A stretch of 19,191 nt of DNA. It comes from Bacteroidota bacterium (GTDB lineage: Bacteria > Bacteroidota > Bacteroidia > Bacteroidales > FEN-979). A program made the translations under genes and the position numbers. The notes under the pieces are model-generated. The model saw only the letters and a program-made list of their open reading frames with translations, was not told the origin of the DNA and searched no databases. This document shows, in pieces, positions 1 to 9,051 of the stretch (positions are counted from its first letter, which is position 1; each line of letters opens with the position of its first letter). The stretch covers positions 1 to 19,191 of the forward strand of contig JAPLDN010000276.1 in assembly GCA_026391755.1 (NCBI GenBank), in the 5' to 3' direction.

Positions 1-668
1 GTTCCAAAGTGTCTTTTCTAAATCTTCTGAAAACTTTCGACAATGCAGTGGATTCGATCGAATTCATCCGCTCGGGTAAGGTTAGCCTGATCTTTCTCGA
101 TATCCAGATGGAAGAACTCTCGGGAATTCAACTTCTGAACTCCCTTCAGAATCCGCCTTTTGTGATTTTCACAACAGCCTATGAGAATTACGCTATCCAG
201 GGATTTGAGCTGGATGTGGTTGATTACATGCTGAAGCCTATCTCGTTTGCAAGGTTTTTAAAAGGAGTTAACAAGGTTTATGAGCGTATGCAATTGGAAA
301 GCAACATACGTGAAAAAACAGCCCGGGCTGATAGTAAAAGTCCTGTGCAGTCGTATTTCTTTGTAAAAACCGAAACACGCATGGAAAGGATAGAATGTCC
401 TGATGTTTTATACGTGGAAGGCATGGGTGACTATTGGCGGATCGTGACAAAAACAAGAAGGATTATGACCCTCATGAATTCCAAAAAGCTGGAAGAAGTT
501 CTCCATGAACCTTTGTTCTGCAGGGTCCATAAATCTTTTTTCGTGGCCCTCGACAAAATAGAATCCATTGAAAGAAACCGGATCAAGATCTTTGATAAGT
601 ATATTCCCGTTAGCGAGACATTCCGCAAAAACTTCTTCGACCTGATAGAAAAGAACAAGCTTGCCTGA
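1..668 (+). CDS. LytTR-family response regulator, 5' truncated by window edge
   Basis: This is the 3' part of a two-component response regulator that binds DNA through a LytTR domain (AlgR/AgrA/LytR type). The reading frame is open to the window edge (in-frame codons from base 3). A GTG at 9 is available, but starting there would cut off the first strand of the receiver, so the true start is probably upstream. The receiver remnant shows the phosphoacceptor aspartate in LIFLDIQM (codon 99-101), the conserved FTTAYENYA threonine region, and the KP of YMLKPISF. The LytTR domain runs from about SYFFVKTET to the end, with the typical VLYVEGMGDYWRI and FCRVHKSFFV blocks. It ends one base before the convergent acyltransferase gene. 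The partner sensor kinase, usually adjacent, would lie outside the window. Family is certain; target genes are unknown. Confidence 0.93.
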   Translation, partial: SKVSFLNLLKTFDNAVDSIEFIRSGKVSLIFLDIQMEELSGIQLLNSLQNPPFVIFTTAYENYAIQGFELDVVDYMLKPISFARFLKGVNKVYERMQLESNIREKTARADSKSPVQSYFFVKTETRMERIECPDVLYVEGMGDYWRIVTKTRRIMTLMNSKKLEEVLHEPLFCRVHKSFFVALDKIESIERNRIKIFDKYIPVSETFRKNFFDLIEKNKLA

Positions 669-669
669 G

Positions 670-2451
670 CTATTTCCTGAATCTTTCAAGAAGAGACTGG
701 TCGTGGAACTCCTTGGCCAATCCTTCAATCGTATTTAAGGGCACTTCAAAAAGATCGAGTATCATCAATGCATCAAGACAGTTGTTAAATAATGGGTCGA
801 CGTTGAATCCCAGGACTTCGGCATTAACGCTGAGATATTTTTTCAATAGAACCGGGGTTTTATACATCGGGTCATAATCATTGATGAAAGAATCAAGCCT
901 TCCCACATCTTTCTCGGTATACCTGAGAAAAAGATCTTTTTCAATTATCCTGTCAGGCTTTTCAATAAAAGGGTTTCTGGCTTTTATATATTCGGCAAAT
1001 TCGGAATTAAAGTAGTTCGCCTTCAGAAATTCGACACAGAGTGTTTTTGATAAAGACCTGAACTCATTACTTATACTTACAGGTCCGAGCAGGTAGCGGT
1101 AGTTGGGATTTTTCAGCAGCAGGTAAAGAATCCCCTTCCATAATAAAAACAGGGACAGTGGTTTTTTCTGGTATTCCTTAATGATAAATGAACGGCCAAG
1201 TTCCAGGGAAACATTAAGTATGGGTGCGAATTTCCGGTTTATCCTGAAGAGGCTTGTAATATAAAAGCCCTTCATCCCATAATTTGTCAGTATATGGTTC
1301 CCTTTGCCAACACGGTATCCCCCCACGAGCTGTTTTGCGCTTTGATCCCAGATAAAAAGCTGCTCAAAATAAGGGTCATACCTGTCAGTATCGAGACTTT
1401 TATTTGTGCCTTCGCCTACCTCCCGGTATGTTTTTTCCCTTCTCCTTCCAAGTTCCCTCAGTACATGAGGGATCCTGACCGACGGGACACAAAAAACAAA
1501 ATTTTCTTTTATGGTGAACAGCAGATGCTCGGTGCCTATTTGCCCTATTTCTTTCATGATCAGTTCATCCGGAACCGGCTCAATCAAATGTTCTGGGGAG
1601 TGGACAATGATCTGGTAATTATTTTTATTCTTCTTTTCTGTCAAACCCAATACATAGGTTTTCATTCGAAGGAATCTGCCATAATCTGCAATGTCTTTAA
1701 ATTCCTTTTGCTCATCAACAGTAATGGGTGTTCCTATTCTGATCCCGATTTCTTTCCCTTCCTTATTGAATATTTCTGACGGAAGTTTGACCGTTCTGAG
1801 CACCGGATGGATAAACCCAAGAATGTTGAATTGAATGCTGTTATGACCGGAAAAATAAACAGGGACTATCGGAACCTCTGCCTTTTTAATGAATTTCAGC
1901 ATAGAATGCTGCCATTCCCTGTCGGTTATTGCATTGTGTTTGAGCTTATAGCTGCTGACCTCCCCTGCCGGAAAGAATCCCATCGGGCGACCGCTTGAAA
2001 GGTGAGTAATCGCATCTTTGAGCCCCCCGAAACTGGATTTAACATCCTTGTGGGTTTCAAATGGGTTCACCCCGATGAAATATTGCTGCAATGGAGTGAT
2101 CTGCGTAAGTAAAAAGTTCACAAGAACCTTGTAATCGGGTCTCTGTTTCGTAATCAGGGAAATCAGGATCAGCCCGTCTATCCCTCCATAGGCATGGTTC
2201 GATATAGTAATGAAACTGCCTTCTGGCGGAATGTTATTACTGTCACCTTCAGGCACTGTATAAGTTACCTTTATATCCTCGAGTATTTTATCGGGAAACA
2301 AGTGGGACGGAAGATGAATATTGCTGCTGTATAGTTTATTAACCAGATCCAGCTTCAGAATGCGGAACAGGACTTTTGCCAGTCTCTCCCTGCCGAAAAT
2401 CTGCAGGGTTGTGCTGGCTTTGACCAGGTCTTTTGAAGACACAAGTTCCAT
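670..2451 (-). CDS. Bifunctional lipid acyltransferase (PlsC-like domain + GNAT/OlsB-like domain)
   Basis: The protein has 593 residues and two acyltransferase modules. The N-terminal half is a PlsC-like glycerolipid acyltransferase: the catalytic motif is ISNHAYGGID (H86, D92, an HX5D spacing typical of the hemolysin-like branch), followed by FFPAGEVSSY and PIVPVYFSGHNS. The C-terminal half, from about residue 310, resembles the OlsB/hemolysin acetyltransferase fold (LRELGRRREKTYREVGEG, then YDPYFEQLFIWD, VGGYRVGKG and ELGRSFI). The order O-acyltransferase then N-acyltransferase is that of OlsF, which makes ornithine lipids; the Bacteroides glycine-lipid enzymes GlsB and GlsA carry the same two activities on separate proteins. 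The product here is therefore probably an amino-acid lipid, but the head group cannot be read from sequence. The start is one base after the rnr stop, implying translational coupling. It is the last gene of a three-gene minus-strand unit. Confidence 0.82.
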   Translation of the reverse strand: MELVSSKDLVKASTTLQIFGRERLAKVLFRILKLDLVNKLYSSNIHLPSHLFPDKILEDIKVTYTVPEGDSNNIPPEGSFITISNHAYGGIDGLILISLITKQRPDYKVLVNFLLTQITPLQQYFIGVNPFETHKDVKSSFGGLKDAITHLSSGRPMGFFPAGEVSSYKLKHNAITDREWQHSMLKFIKKAEVPIVPVYFSGHNSIQFNILGFIHPVLRTVKLPSEIFNKEGKEIGIRIGTPITVDEQKEFKDIADYGRFLRMKTYVLGLTEKKNKNNYQIIVHSPEHLIEPVPDELIMKEIGQIGTEHLLFTIKENFVFCVPSVRIPHVLRELGRRREKTYREVGEGTNKSLDTDRYDPYFEQLFIWDQSAKQLVGGYRVGKGNHILTNYGMKGFYITSLFRINRKFAPILNVSLELGRSFIIKEYQKKPLSLFLLWKGILYLLLKNPNYRYLLGPVSISNEFRSLSKTLCVEFLKANYFNSEFAEYIKARNPFIEKPDRIIEKDLFLRYTEKDVGRLDSFINDYDPMYKTPVLLKKYLSVNAEVLGFNVDPLFNNCLDALMILDLFEVPLNTIEGLAKEFHDQSLLERFRK

Positions 2452-2452
2452 G

Positions 2453-4609
2453 TCAAAGAATGATGTAGTCCATATGTTTCTTTGACAGGTCTATCTTTTT
2501 CACTCTGATCCTGACGCGATCACCAAGTTTGTAAACATTACCGTGCCTCTGCCCTATCACCCTGAAGTTCTCCTCGTCGAGGTAGTAAAAATCATCATCC
2601 AGGTCCCTCAGCTTGATCATCCCTTCGCATTTGGTTCCAATGATCTCGGCAAAGATCCCCCATTTGCTTACTCCTGAAATCAAAGCGTCAAATTCCTGCC
2701 CGATCTTATCAAGCATATATTCTGCCTGTTTGTATTTCACCGAAGCCCTTTCTGCATCGGCTGCCCGTTTTTCCATATCCGATGCATGCTCACACTGAAG
2801 TTCATATTCTGCAGCAGTGACTGATGGTTTATTGTCAAGGTAGTCCTGGAAAAGCCTGTGAACGATGAGGTCTGGATAACGTCGTATCGGAGAAGTGAAA
2901 TGCGTATAATAAGGAAATGCAAGTCCGTAATGCCCAATGTTTTTTGTTGTATAAAAAGCCTTTGCCATGGTTCTGATGGCAACACTTTCAACCATGTTTT
3001 CAGCACCAGTGCCCTTGATATCATGGAACAGCTGATTAAACGAATGTGCCATTGATTTTTTCGAGGACAGCTTTAGTGAAAAGCCGAGCCTTTCAACCAG
3101 CTGCGTGAATATCTCAAGCTTTTCGGGATTTGGCTTGTCATGTACCCTGTACACAAAAGTTTTCGGTTGAATATTTGGTTTTTGCTTTCCCACCCATTCT
3201 GCAACTTTCCTGTTGGCCAGTAGCATGAAATCTTCGATCAGCTTGTTCGAATCTTTCATTTCCCTGATGTAAATGCTTAGCGGACGTCCTTTGTCGTCCA
3301 GGCTGAACCTGACTTCCTGGGTCTCAAAATTAAAAGAGCCCTTTTTAAAACGTTCTTCCCTGAGCTTTAATGCAAGGCCGTTAAGAGTTGCGATCTCACT
3401 GGCATATTCTCCTTTTCCCGATTCAATGATTGCCTGCACTTCTTCATAGGCGAATCTCCGGCATGAATGGATCACAGTTTTACCAAACCATTCATTGAAG
3501 ATCTTTCCATTTTCGTCAAATTCGAAAACCGCTGAAAAGCAGAGCCTGTCCTTGTTCGGTTGAAGCGAACAAAGCTGGTTCGACAACCTCTCCGGAAGCA
3601 TGGGTATGGTTCGGTGGACCATGTAAACCGAAGTCCCCCTCTCAAAAGCTTCCTTGTCAATCTCAGATCCCCGCTGAACATAATACGAGACATCCGCGAT
3701 ATGAACGCCAACTTCCCAATGTCCGTTTGAAAGTTCTTTCAGTGAAACGGCATCGTCAAAATCTTTTGCATCCTCGGGATCGATAGTAATTGTAAATACT
3801 TTTCTGAAATCCTTTCTTTTCCTGATCTCTTCCTGCGGAAGTTCTTCAGGAATCCTTTCAGCTTCAGCTTCGGTTTTAGCGGAAAATGAAAGGGGGAAAT
3901 CGTATTCGGCCAGGATAGCCTGCATTTCCACATTGTTGTCACCGGGTTTACCGAGGATCTGTATCACCTTGCCAAATGGATTCTGGGCATGTTCAGGCCA
4001 ATCGGTGATCACAGCGACTACTTTCTCCCCGTTTCTTGCACCCTTAAGGTCGGGTTTCTGGATGAGGATCTCAACCGGCACAGATGGGTTATCGGGAATA
4101 AGAAAGGCAAAATTCTTACTTGCTTCGATAATCCCTACAAATTGCCTTTTGTGCCGCTTAATGATCTCTGTGACCTGCCCGTCTCTTTTATGCCCTTTCC
4201 GCATGGGAAACAAGCTTACCCTCACCGTGTCGCCGTGAAGGGCATGATGCGTATTTTCTGCAGCAACAAAAACATCCTCCGAGCCGTCTTCAGGTATGAT
4301 ATAAGCTTTGCCTGTCTGTTTCATATCGACCCTTCCCGTGACTTCCCTGCTCATCCCTTTTTGAAACCTGTCGCTTTCGGTATTAATCTGGTATTTCCCT
4401 CGCTTAGATTCCACAAGCTCTTTCCCCATGAACAGCCTTTCAACAACAAGTCTTACCATGTCCTTACTGGCACGGTCAGTAAGCCCAAGCCGGGCCGATA
4501 CCTGTTTGTAATTAAAACTACTGAAGGGAATCTGCTGAAAGACAACTATCACCTGTTTGATGATGTTGCTGCTGTTGGCTGTACTACCCCTGGATGGTTT
4601 TTTCCCCAT
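2453..4609 (-). CDS. rnr: Ribonuclease R
   Basis: A full-length 718-residue 3'-5' exoribonuclease of the RNase II/R family, which degrades structured RNA in the cytoplasm. An N-terminal winged-helix region (about residues 10-75) precedes two cold-shock domains. The RNB catalytic domain starts near residue 270 with the metal-binding aspartates in DPEDAKDFDDAVSL. It also shows HIADVSYYV, YMVHRTIPMLP and the FTSPIRRYPDLIVHR block. A C-terminal S1 domain (GVSKWGIFAEI onward) closes the protein. It lacks the long basic tail of the 813-residue E. coli enzyme, which is usual for this phylum. It lies 23 bases after the ABC ATPase gene and directly abuts the acyltransferase gene, so the three genes are probably co-transcribed. 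Confidence 0.96.
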   Translation of the reverse strand: MGKKPSRGSTANSSNIIKQVIVVFQQIPFSSFNYKQVSARLGLTDRASKDMVRLVVERLFMGKELVESKRGKYQINTESDRFQKGMSREVTGRVDMKQTGKAYIIPEDGSEDVFVAAENTHHALHGDTVRVSLFPMRKGHKRDGQVTEIIKRHKRQFVGIIEASKNFAFLIPDNPSVPVEILIQKPDLKGARNGEKVVAVITDWPEHAQNPFGKVIQILGKPGDNNVEMQAILAEYDFPLSFSAKTEAEAERIPEELPQEEIRKRKDFRKVFTITIDPEDAKDFDDAVSLKELSNGHWEVGVHIADVSYYVQRGSEIDKEAFERGTSVYMVHRTIPMLPERLSNQLCSLQPNKDRLCFSAVFEFDENGKIFNEWFGKTVIHSCRRFAYEEVQAIIESGKGEYASEIATLNGLALKLREERFKKGSFNFETQEVRFSLDDKGRPLSIYIREMKDSNKLIEDFMLLANRKVAEWVGKQKPNIQPKTFVYRVHDKPNPEKLEIFTQLVERLGFSLKLSSKKSMAHSFNQLFHDIKGTGAENMVESVAIRTMAKAFYTTKNIGHYGLAFPYYTHFTSPIRRYPDLIVHRLFQDYLDNKPSVTAAEYELQCEHASDMEKRAADAERASVKYKQAEYMLDKIGQEFDALISGVSKWGIFAEIIGTKCEGMIKLRDLDDDFYYLDEENFRVIGQRHGNVYKLGDRVRIRVKKIDLSKKHMDYIIL

Positions 4610-4632
4610 GCTGTTGAAATTAAAAAAATAAA

Positions 4633-6333
4633 CTACTTAAGAAACTCCGGATGCGGAATTGCTTCAATCAAAGAGCTTGTATAAGTGCTGTGCGGGTTCG
4701 TAAAGATCCTGTCGGCATCTCCTGTCTCAAGGATCTTGCCGCTGTTCATAACAATGATCCTGTCCGACATATACCTCACAACCGAAAGGTCATGTGAAAT
4801 GAAAATGTAGGTTAAACCGAGCTCCTTTTTCAGGTCGTTAAGCAGGTTGAGCACCTGGGCCTGCACTGAGACATCCAGAGCGGATACCGACTCATCACAG
4901 ATAAGAAGCTGGGGCTCCACAGCCAGGGCCCTGGCAATGCAGATACGCTGTCGCTGACCACCCGAGAATTCATGAGGATACCTGTTAAAATGTTCCGGCA
5001 AAAGACCCACTTTCCCAAGCAATTCTTCGACTTTCGCTTTCCGCAATTTATCATTGTCGTGAAGGCGATGTACTTTCATTGGTTCCAGGATGGCAGCACC
5101 TGCTGTAAGCCTTGGGTTCAGCGAGGAGTAGGGATCCTGAAAAATAATCTGCAGATGCTTGCGAAGTGATTTCAGTCTTTCTTTGGTGATCAGGGTTATT
5201 TCCTCGTTGCGGAAAAGGATCTTCCCGGAGTCGGGTGGGACCAGTTCCAGGACAACTCTTGCCAGGGTGGTTTTTCCGCTTCCCGATTCCCCGACAATAC
5301 CAAGGGTTTCACCTTGAAAAACATTAAAGCTGACCTTGTCAACCGCCCTCGTGCCCGGAAATTGTTTCACCAGGTCCCTGACTTTGAGAACTGGCTCCGG
5401 TTTGTACAATTGAACGAGTCGTTCCGACCGCTCTTCCTCACCAATAACTTCAGCAGAAGTTGTCCCTCCTCCTTCAATAAAATCGGATACCATAGGCAGC
5501 CTTCTCAACCTGGCATTCAACGGAGGACGGCAGGCGAGCAAACCCTGTGTATACGGATGCTCTGGTTTGCTGAATATCTGAGATACACTTCCCTGTTCAA
5601 CAATTTTTCCTTTGTACATCACCATAACCCTGTCGGCAAAACCTGAAACCAATGCCAGATCATGAGTGATGAATAAAATCCCCATTTTGCGGGTTCTCTG
5701 AATTTTTTTTAAAAGCAGAAGGATTTTCTTTTGGACCGTAACATCCAGCGCTGTTGTGGGTTCATCAGCAATAAGCAGTGAAGGATTGCATGCAACGGCC
5801 ATTGCAATCATAATTCTTTGTTTTTGTCCTCCCGATAACTGGTGGGGATAAGACCTGAAAATGCGATCGGGCTGGGGCAGCTTCACTTCCCTGAACAATT
5901 CGAGGGTTGCCATCACCGCTTTCGTCCTGGTAATATCAAAATGCGATCGGATTGCTTCGCAAACCTGGTCCCCACATGTGAAAACAGGGTTCAGGGAGGT
6001 CATAGGCTCCTGGAAAACAATTGCAATCTCCTTCCCCCTGATACCCGTCATTTCAGCTTCAGATGCTGTTTGCAGGTTTATTGCACTATTTCCTTCTGAG
6101 AAAAAAATCATCCTTTCGGCTTCGACTTTGCCAGGTGGATCCGGAATAAGTTTCATTAACGATAATGCTGTGACCGATTTCCCTGATCCGGATTCTCCGA
6201 CAATTGCAAGTGTTTCGGATGGCAGCATCTCAAATGAAATGCCATCGACAGCAATAGTATTCTCTTTCCCCTGACGAAAACTGACTTTCAGGTCTTTAAT
6301 TTCCAGAATCACCGACGGTCTTGTTCCATCCAT
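4633..6333 (-). CDS. Fused dipeptide/oligopeptide-type ABC transporter ATPase (two nucleotide-binding domains)
   Basis: A 566-residue protein with two complete ABC ATPase domains in tandem, like YejF or a DppD-DppF fusion. Domain 1 has Walker A GESGSGKS (46-53), signature LSGGQKQR and Walker B LLIADEPTTALD. Domain 2 has Walker A GESGSGKT (about 346-353), signature FSGGQRQR and Walker B LLICDESVSALD. Each domain ends with the oligopeptide-type extension (HPYTQGLLACRPP after domain 1; STYTSSLIEAIPHPE after domain 2). It would power import of peptides or a similar substrate at the inner membrane. No permease or substrate-binding protein is encoded nearby; in this phylum such fused ATPases often stand apart from their permeases. 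It is first in a unit with rnr and the acyltransferase gene and is divergent from comF. Confidence 0.93.
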   Translation of the reverse strand: MDGTRPSVILEIKDLKVSFRQGKENTIAVDGISFEMLPSETLAIVGESGSGKSVTALSLMKLIPDPPGKVEAERMIFFSEGNSAINLQTASEAEMTGIRGKEIAIVFQEPMTSLNPVFTCGDQVCEAIRSHFDITRTKAVMATLELFREVKLPQPDRIFRSYPHQLSGGQKQRIMIAMAVACNPSLLIADEPTTALDVTVQKKILLLLKKIQRTRKMGILFITHDLALVSGFADRVMVMYKGKIVEQGSVSQIFSKPEHPYTQGLLACRPPLNARLRRLPMVSDFIEGGGTTSAEVIGEEERSERLVQLYKPEPVLKVRDLVKQFPGTRAVDKVSFNVFQGETLGIVGESGSGKTTLARVVLELVPPDSGKILFRNEEITLITKERLKSLRKHLQIIFQDPYSSLNPRLTAGAAILEPMKVHRLHDNDKLRKAKVEELLGKVGLLPEHFNRYPHEFSGGQRQRICIARALAVEPQLLICDESVSALDVSVQAQVLNLLNDLKKELGLTYIFISHDLSVVRYMSDRIIVMNSGKILETGDADRIFTNPHSTYTSSLIEAIPHPEFLK

Positions 6334-6363
6334 GCTTTTTTTGGTTTAAAGAGAAAACCAGAT

Positions 6364-6371
6364 CAAACCTA
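6364..6371 (-). promoter_or_regulatory. Possible -7 box for the ABC ATPase/rnr/acyltransferase unit
   Basis: On the minus strand this reads TAGGTTTG, a full match to the Bacteroidota -7 consensus TAnnTTTG, about 30 bases before the ABC ATPase start in an 80-base divergent intergenic region. No TTTG or TTG is seen at the expected -33 distance, so this call is weak. Confidence 0.32.
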
Positions 6372-6413
6372 CGCCAATTTTTGAAAAATCCGGCCAGATG
6401 TTAATAAACTTTT

Positions 6414-7136
6414 ATGTATCACTTTTTGCCGGCCCCTGGATTAAGCAATATGTGGGGAGATGATTTTATCGGCCTTATTTTTCCGAGGATATGCAGCAGT
6501 TGTGGCAATTCCCTCTGGAAACATGAACATGTGCTATGCGATACATGCCATTATCACCTGCCTCGCACTAATTTCCATCTTCAAAGCGACAACCCGGTAA
6601 CCCGGATCTTCCAGGGCCGGGTCGATATCCTTTCGGCAACCTCATATCTTCTTTTTAATAAAGGCAGTAAGGTTCAGGGCCTGATACATGCATTGAAATA
6701 CAGGGGTCGAAAGGATATCGGGATTTTCCTGGGTGAGGAATTCGGAAAAATACTCAGGGAATGCCCTCCCTTTTCCTCTTCCGGAATTATTATACCGGTA
6801 CCGCTACATAGAAAAAAATACAAGAAAAGGGGATACAATCAGAGCGAGCAATTTGCCATCGGCCTTTCTTCTTCCATGGGCATTCCCTATACAGTTCAAT
6901 TCCTTCTACGAAAAAATGAAACAGAAACCCAAACACATAAATCACGTTTTGTACGCTGGGAAAACGTGAATGACATTTTTTATCTCGAAGACCCCGGCAA
7001 ACTGGCAGGCTCGACAATCCTTCTTGTCGATGACGTGGTAACCACTGGTGCAACACTTGAATCGTGCATCTCTAAACTATCACTTATCCCCTCTGTGAGC
7101 ATTTCTGTTGCAACGATCGCTTATACAAGACTGTAA
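6414..7136 (+). CDS. comF: ComF family phosphoribosyltransferase-like protein
   Basis: A 240-residue ComF/GntX-like protein. The N-terminus carries a four-cysteine zinc-ribbon (CSSC, then CDTC). The C-terminal phosphoribosyltransferase fold has IIPVPLHRKKYKKRGYNQSE and the PRPP-binding loop ILLVDDVVTTGAT. In naturally transformable bacteria ComF takes part in handling incoming single-stranded DNA; in many others its role is unclear, and no other competence gene is visible here. The reported ATG at 6414 adds 12 residues before a second ATG at 6450. The latter gives MWGDDFIGLIFPRICSSCG, which fits the usual ComF N-terminus better, so 6450 may be the true start. Its stop is six bases from that of the convergent lamin-tail gene. 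Confidence 0.92.
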   Translation: MYHFLPAPGLSNMWGDDFIGLIFPRICSSCGNSLWKHEHVLCDTCHYHLPRTNFHLQSDNPVTRIFQGRVDILSATSYLLFNKGSKVQGLIHALKYRGRKDIGIFLGEEFGKILRECPPFSSSGIIIPVPLHRKKYKKRGYNQSEQFAIGLSSSMGIPYTVQFLLRKNETETQTHKSRFVRWENVNDIFYLEDPGKLAGSTILLVDDVVTTGATLESCISKLSLIPSVSISVATIAYTRL

Positions 7137-7142
7137 CAAGGA

Positions 7143-8939
7143 TCAGAGTTTCCAGGCTACTACGACAGCCCTTTTTACATTGGAATGCTTGCCGGAAACA
7201 CCTAAACTTTCAGCAAAAACTATATAATAACCCATGTTTACAATAAGGCTATTCTCACCTGTGCCATCCCACAGAAACAGGGAGTTTTCAGAAACCGTCG
7301 ATGAACCGGCTATGATTTTAATCAGGTTTCCCTTAATATCAAATATCCTCAGCGTAAGCAAGGTACCTGCCTCAACATTATTTACTTTTATATATAAAAG
7401 ATCTTCCAGCCCGTCATTATCCGGGGAAAAAATGGAACTGCTTAACTGCAGGTCTAAACCGTTTCCGGGATCAATGACATAATGTGAATTATCGTAGCCG
7501 GGACTTGCAAAACCAGATGTTTCGGAAGCGGACTGCCAGTTTGCCCTGCAGTTTGAAGGAATCCGCGGATCCAGTCGTTCCAGGGACACCCCGATGGTAT
7601 TTGTAAGAAATGACAAATGCATACTTTCACTATACGACATTGCATCTATTACCATTGAATCCTCAGCCGATTTAAGAAATACATAGCCGCTGTCGGAATT
7701 CAGTGAAGGAAAATGTTCCATACCGGCAACTTTGCCCGGATAAGGAACATAGTACCTTGAACACAGCTTCGATGAATCTGCGGAAACAACAAAAAAATCC
7801 TTTGGGGCCAGAAATCTTTCCTCGCTGCATAGCCGCTCAGGCTGAACAGATGTGTTCCCGCTTCCGGAATTACCTACCAATAATGTGTTCAAACTTATAA
7901 TTTTTGATGAGCAATTGTAAAATTCGATGAACTTTGAACCTGAAACGTCAGGATGAAATAATACTTCATTGATAACCATGTCACCGGGCCGGCAGGGACC
8001 CGGAATATAGTAACAGATTAAAACCGAAGTATCCGTCAGGAAATTGTTCGCTAAATCTGAGATATTCTGTATTCTTAGACTGTCACAAAAAAAATCTGTA
8101 TTATCCTGATTTATTCTGATAAATAATATTCCAGGATCAGTCTTTAAAATATATGCTTTGATGAGTTTTTCTGGATTGTTTTTCAGCGAATATTTTAAAT
8201 CCCTTTTTATACAGGATGAATCTATAACTTCATTGAATTTAATCCGTATTGTCAAACTGTCGGAAAAACCACATGAAATTATCTTCGGGGGAACGGTATC
8301 AAGAAGTATTCTGCCGGCATAAAAATCATCGAAACAAATTTTTGTTGAATTACTGGATGTGTACCTGCAAAAAACTCCAAACCATGCCGAGGGAACCATT
8401 TGAATGTCGGTGAAATTTCCATATCTGCTGAATTGCCTGCCCCCTGTACTGTCGGCAAACAGGTCCCAGTTCCCGACAGTATCCCTGCGGACTTTTATCC
8501 TGAACACATTCACAGATTTATTGGTCCTGAGAAAGGGAAATCTGAACAGCAGACTATGCATGTTCCCATTTTGCCTGTAAAGCATAATGCTGTCGCCCGA
8601 TCCGCCAATCTGCAAATACACAGCATTGATAAGTCCTTTCAGATCCGGCGAATCAGAACCCAGATATACCCTTGTATAATTATTCAGGGAGGTGTTGAAA
8701 GAAATTTTTATCCAGAAAGACCATTCCATTGCCTGAAGTGAAAGGCTTTGTGTCGAAAGGCAGGATGTGTCGGATCCGGATGAGTTAAGCTTCAGCTGAT
8801 GCTCGGCATTTACAGTAAAAGCCGAAGTATCGCCGGTCCATGAAGGATTTGAAGTGAAATTTCCATCGGTAAAATCATCGCTTACCTGAGCTGTTACAGC
8901 TATAGGAAATAGAATAAGGCAGCACAGAATGAATTTCAT
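7143..8939 (-). CDS. Secreted lamin-tail-domain protein with FlgD-like C-terminal Ig domain
   Basis: A 598-residue exported protein. The signal peptide (MKFILCCLILFPIAVTAQ) is followed by a beta-rich, lectin/laminin-G-like region (about 20-210). A strand-rich Ig-like stretch comes next. A lamin-tail domain starts at GDMVINEVLFHPDVSGSKF with FIEFYNCSSK. The C-terminal ~100 residues look like an FlgD-type Ig module (SSIFSPDNDGLEDLLYIK, FDIKGNLIK, FLWDGTGENS). Such proteins are common in Bacteroidota and are exported to the cell surface or medium. The C-terminus could act as a type IX secretion signal, but that cannot be decided from sequence alone. No enzymatic motif was seen. It converges with comF and diverges from asd, so it is probably monocistronic. 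Function unknown. Confidence 0.85.
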   Translation of the reverse strand: MKFILCCLILFPIAVTAQVSDDFTDGNFTSNPSWTGDTSAFTVNAEHQLKLNSSGSDTSCLSTQSLSLQAMEWSFWIKISFNTSLNNYTRVYLGSDSPDLKGLINAVYLQIGGSGDSIMLYRQNGNMHSLLFRFPFLRTNKSVNVFRIKVRRDTVGNWDLFADSTGGRQFSRYGNFTDIQMVPSAWFGVFCRYTSSNSTKICFDDFYAGRILLDTVPPKIISCGFSDSLTIRIKFNEVIDSSCIKRDLKYSLKNNPEKLIKAYILKTDPGILFIRINQDNTDFFCDSLRIQNISDLANNFLTDTSVLICYYIPGPCRPGDMVINEVLFHPDVSGSKFIEFYNCSSKIISLNTLLVGNSGSGNTSVQPERLCSEERFLAPKDFFVVSADSSKLCSRYYVPYPGKVAGMEHFPSLNSDSGYVFLKSAEDSMVIDAMSYSESMHLSFLTNTIGVSLERLDPRIPSNCRANWQSASETSGFASPGYDNSHYVIDPGNGLDLQLSSSIFSPDNDGLEDLLYIKVNNVEAGTLLTLRIFDIKGNLIKIIAGSSTVSENSLFLWDGTGENSLIVNMGYYIVFAESLGVSGKHSNVKRAVVVAWKL

Positions 8940-9027
8940 TGTCGGTAGTTTAAATAATAATTTTAATCATCTGCAATTAATCCGTTAAAAACCGGAAAGT
9001 GATATACAATGAAAGAAATTGTTGCGT

Positions 9028-9035
9028 TATCTTTG
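9028..9035 (+). promoter_or_regulatory. Possible -7 box upstream of asd
   Basis: TATCTTTG matches the Bacteroidota -7 consensus TAnnTTTG and lies 16 bases before the asd ATG, implying a leader of about ten bases. No clear -33 TTTG is present. The rest of the 112-base divergent region is AT-rich without other recognisable sites. Confidence 0.4.
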
Positions 9036-9051
9036 ATACAATTTTACAGGT

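Noticed and set aside
3989..4684. 231-codon open frame opposite rnr
   Set aside because: Antisense to conserved RNase R sequence, with no recognisable domain; explained by codon bias of the real gene.
4633..6333. Complete peptide transporter operon
   Set aside because: Only the fused ATPase is present; neighbours are rnr and an acyltransferase gene, with no permease or binding protein in the window.
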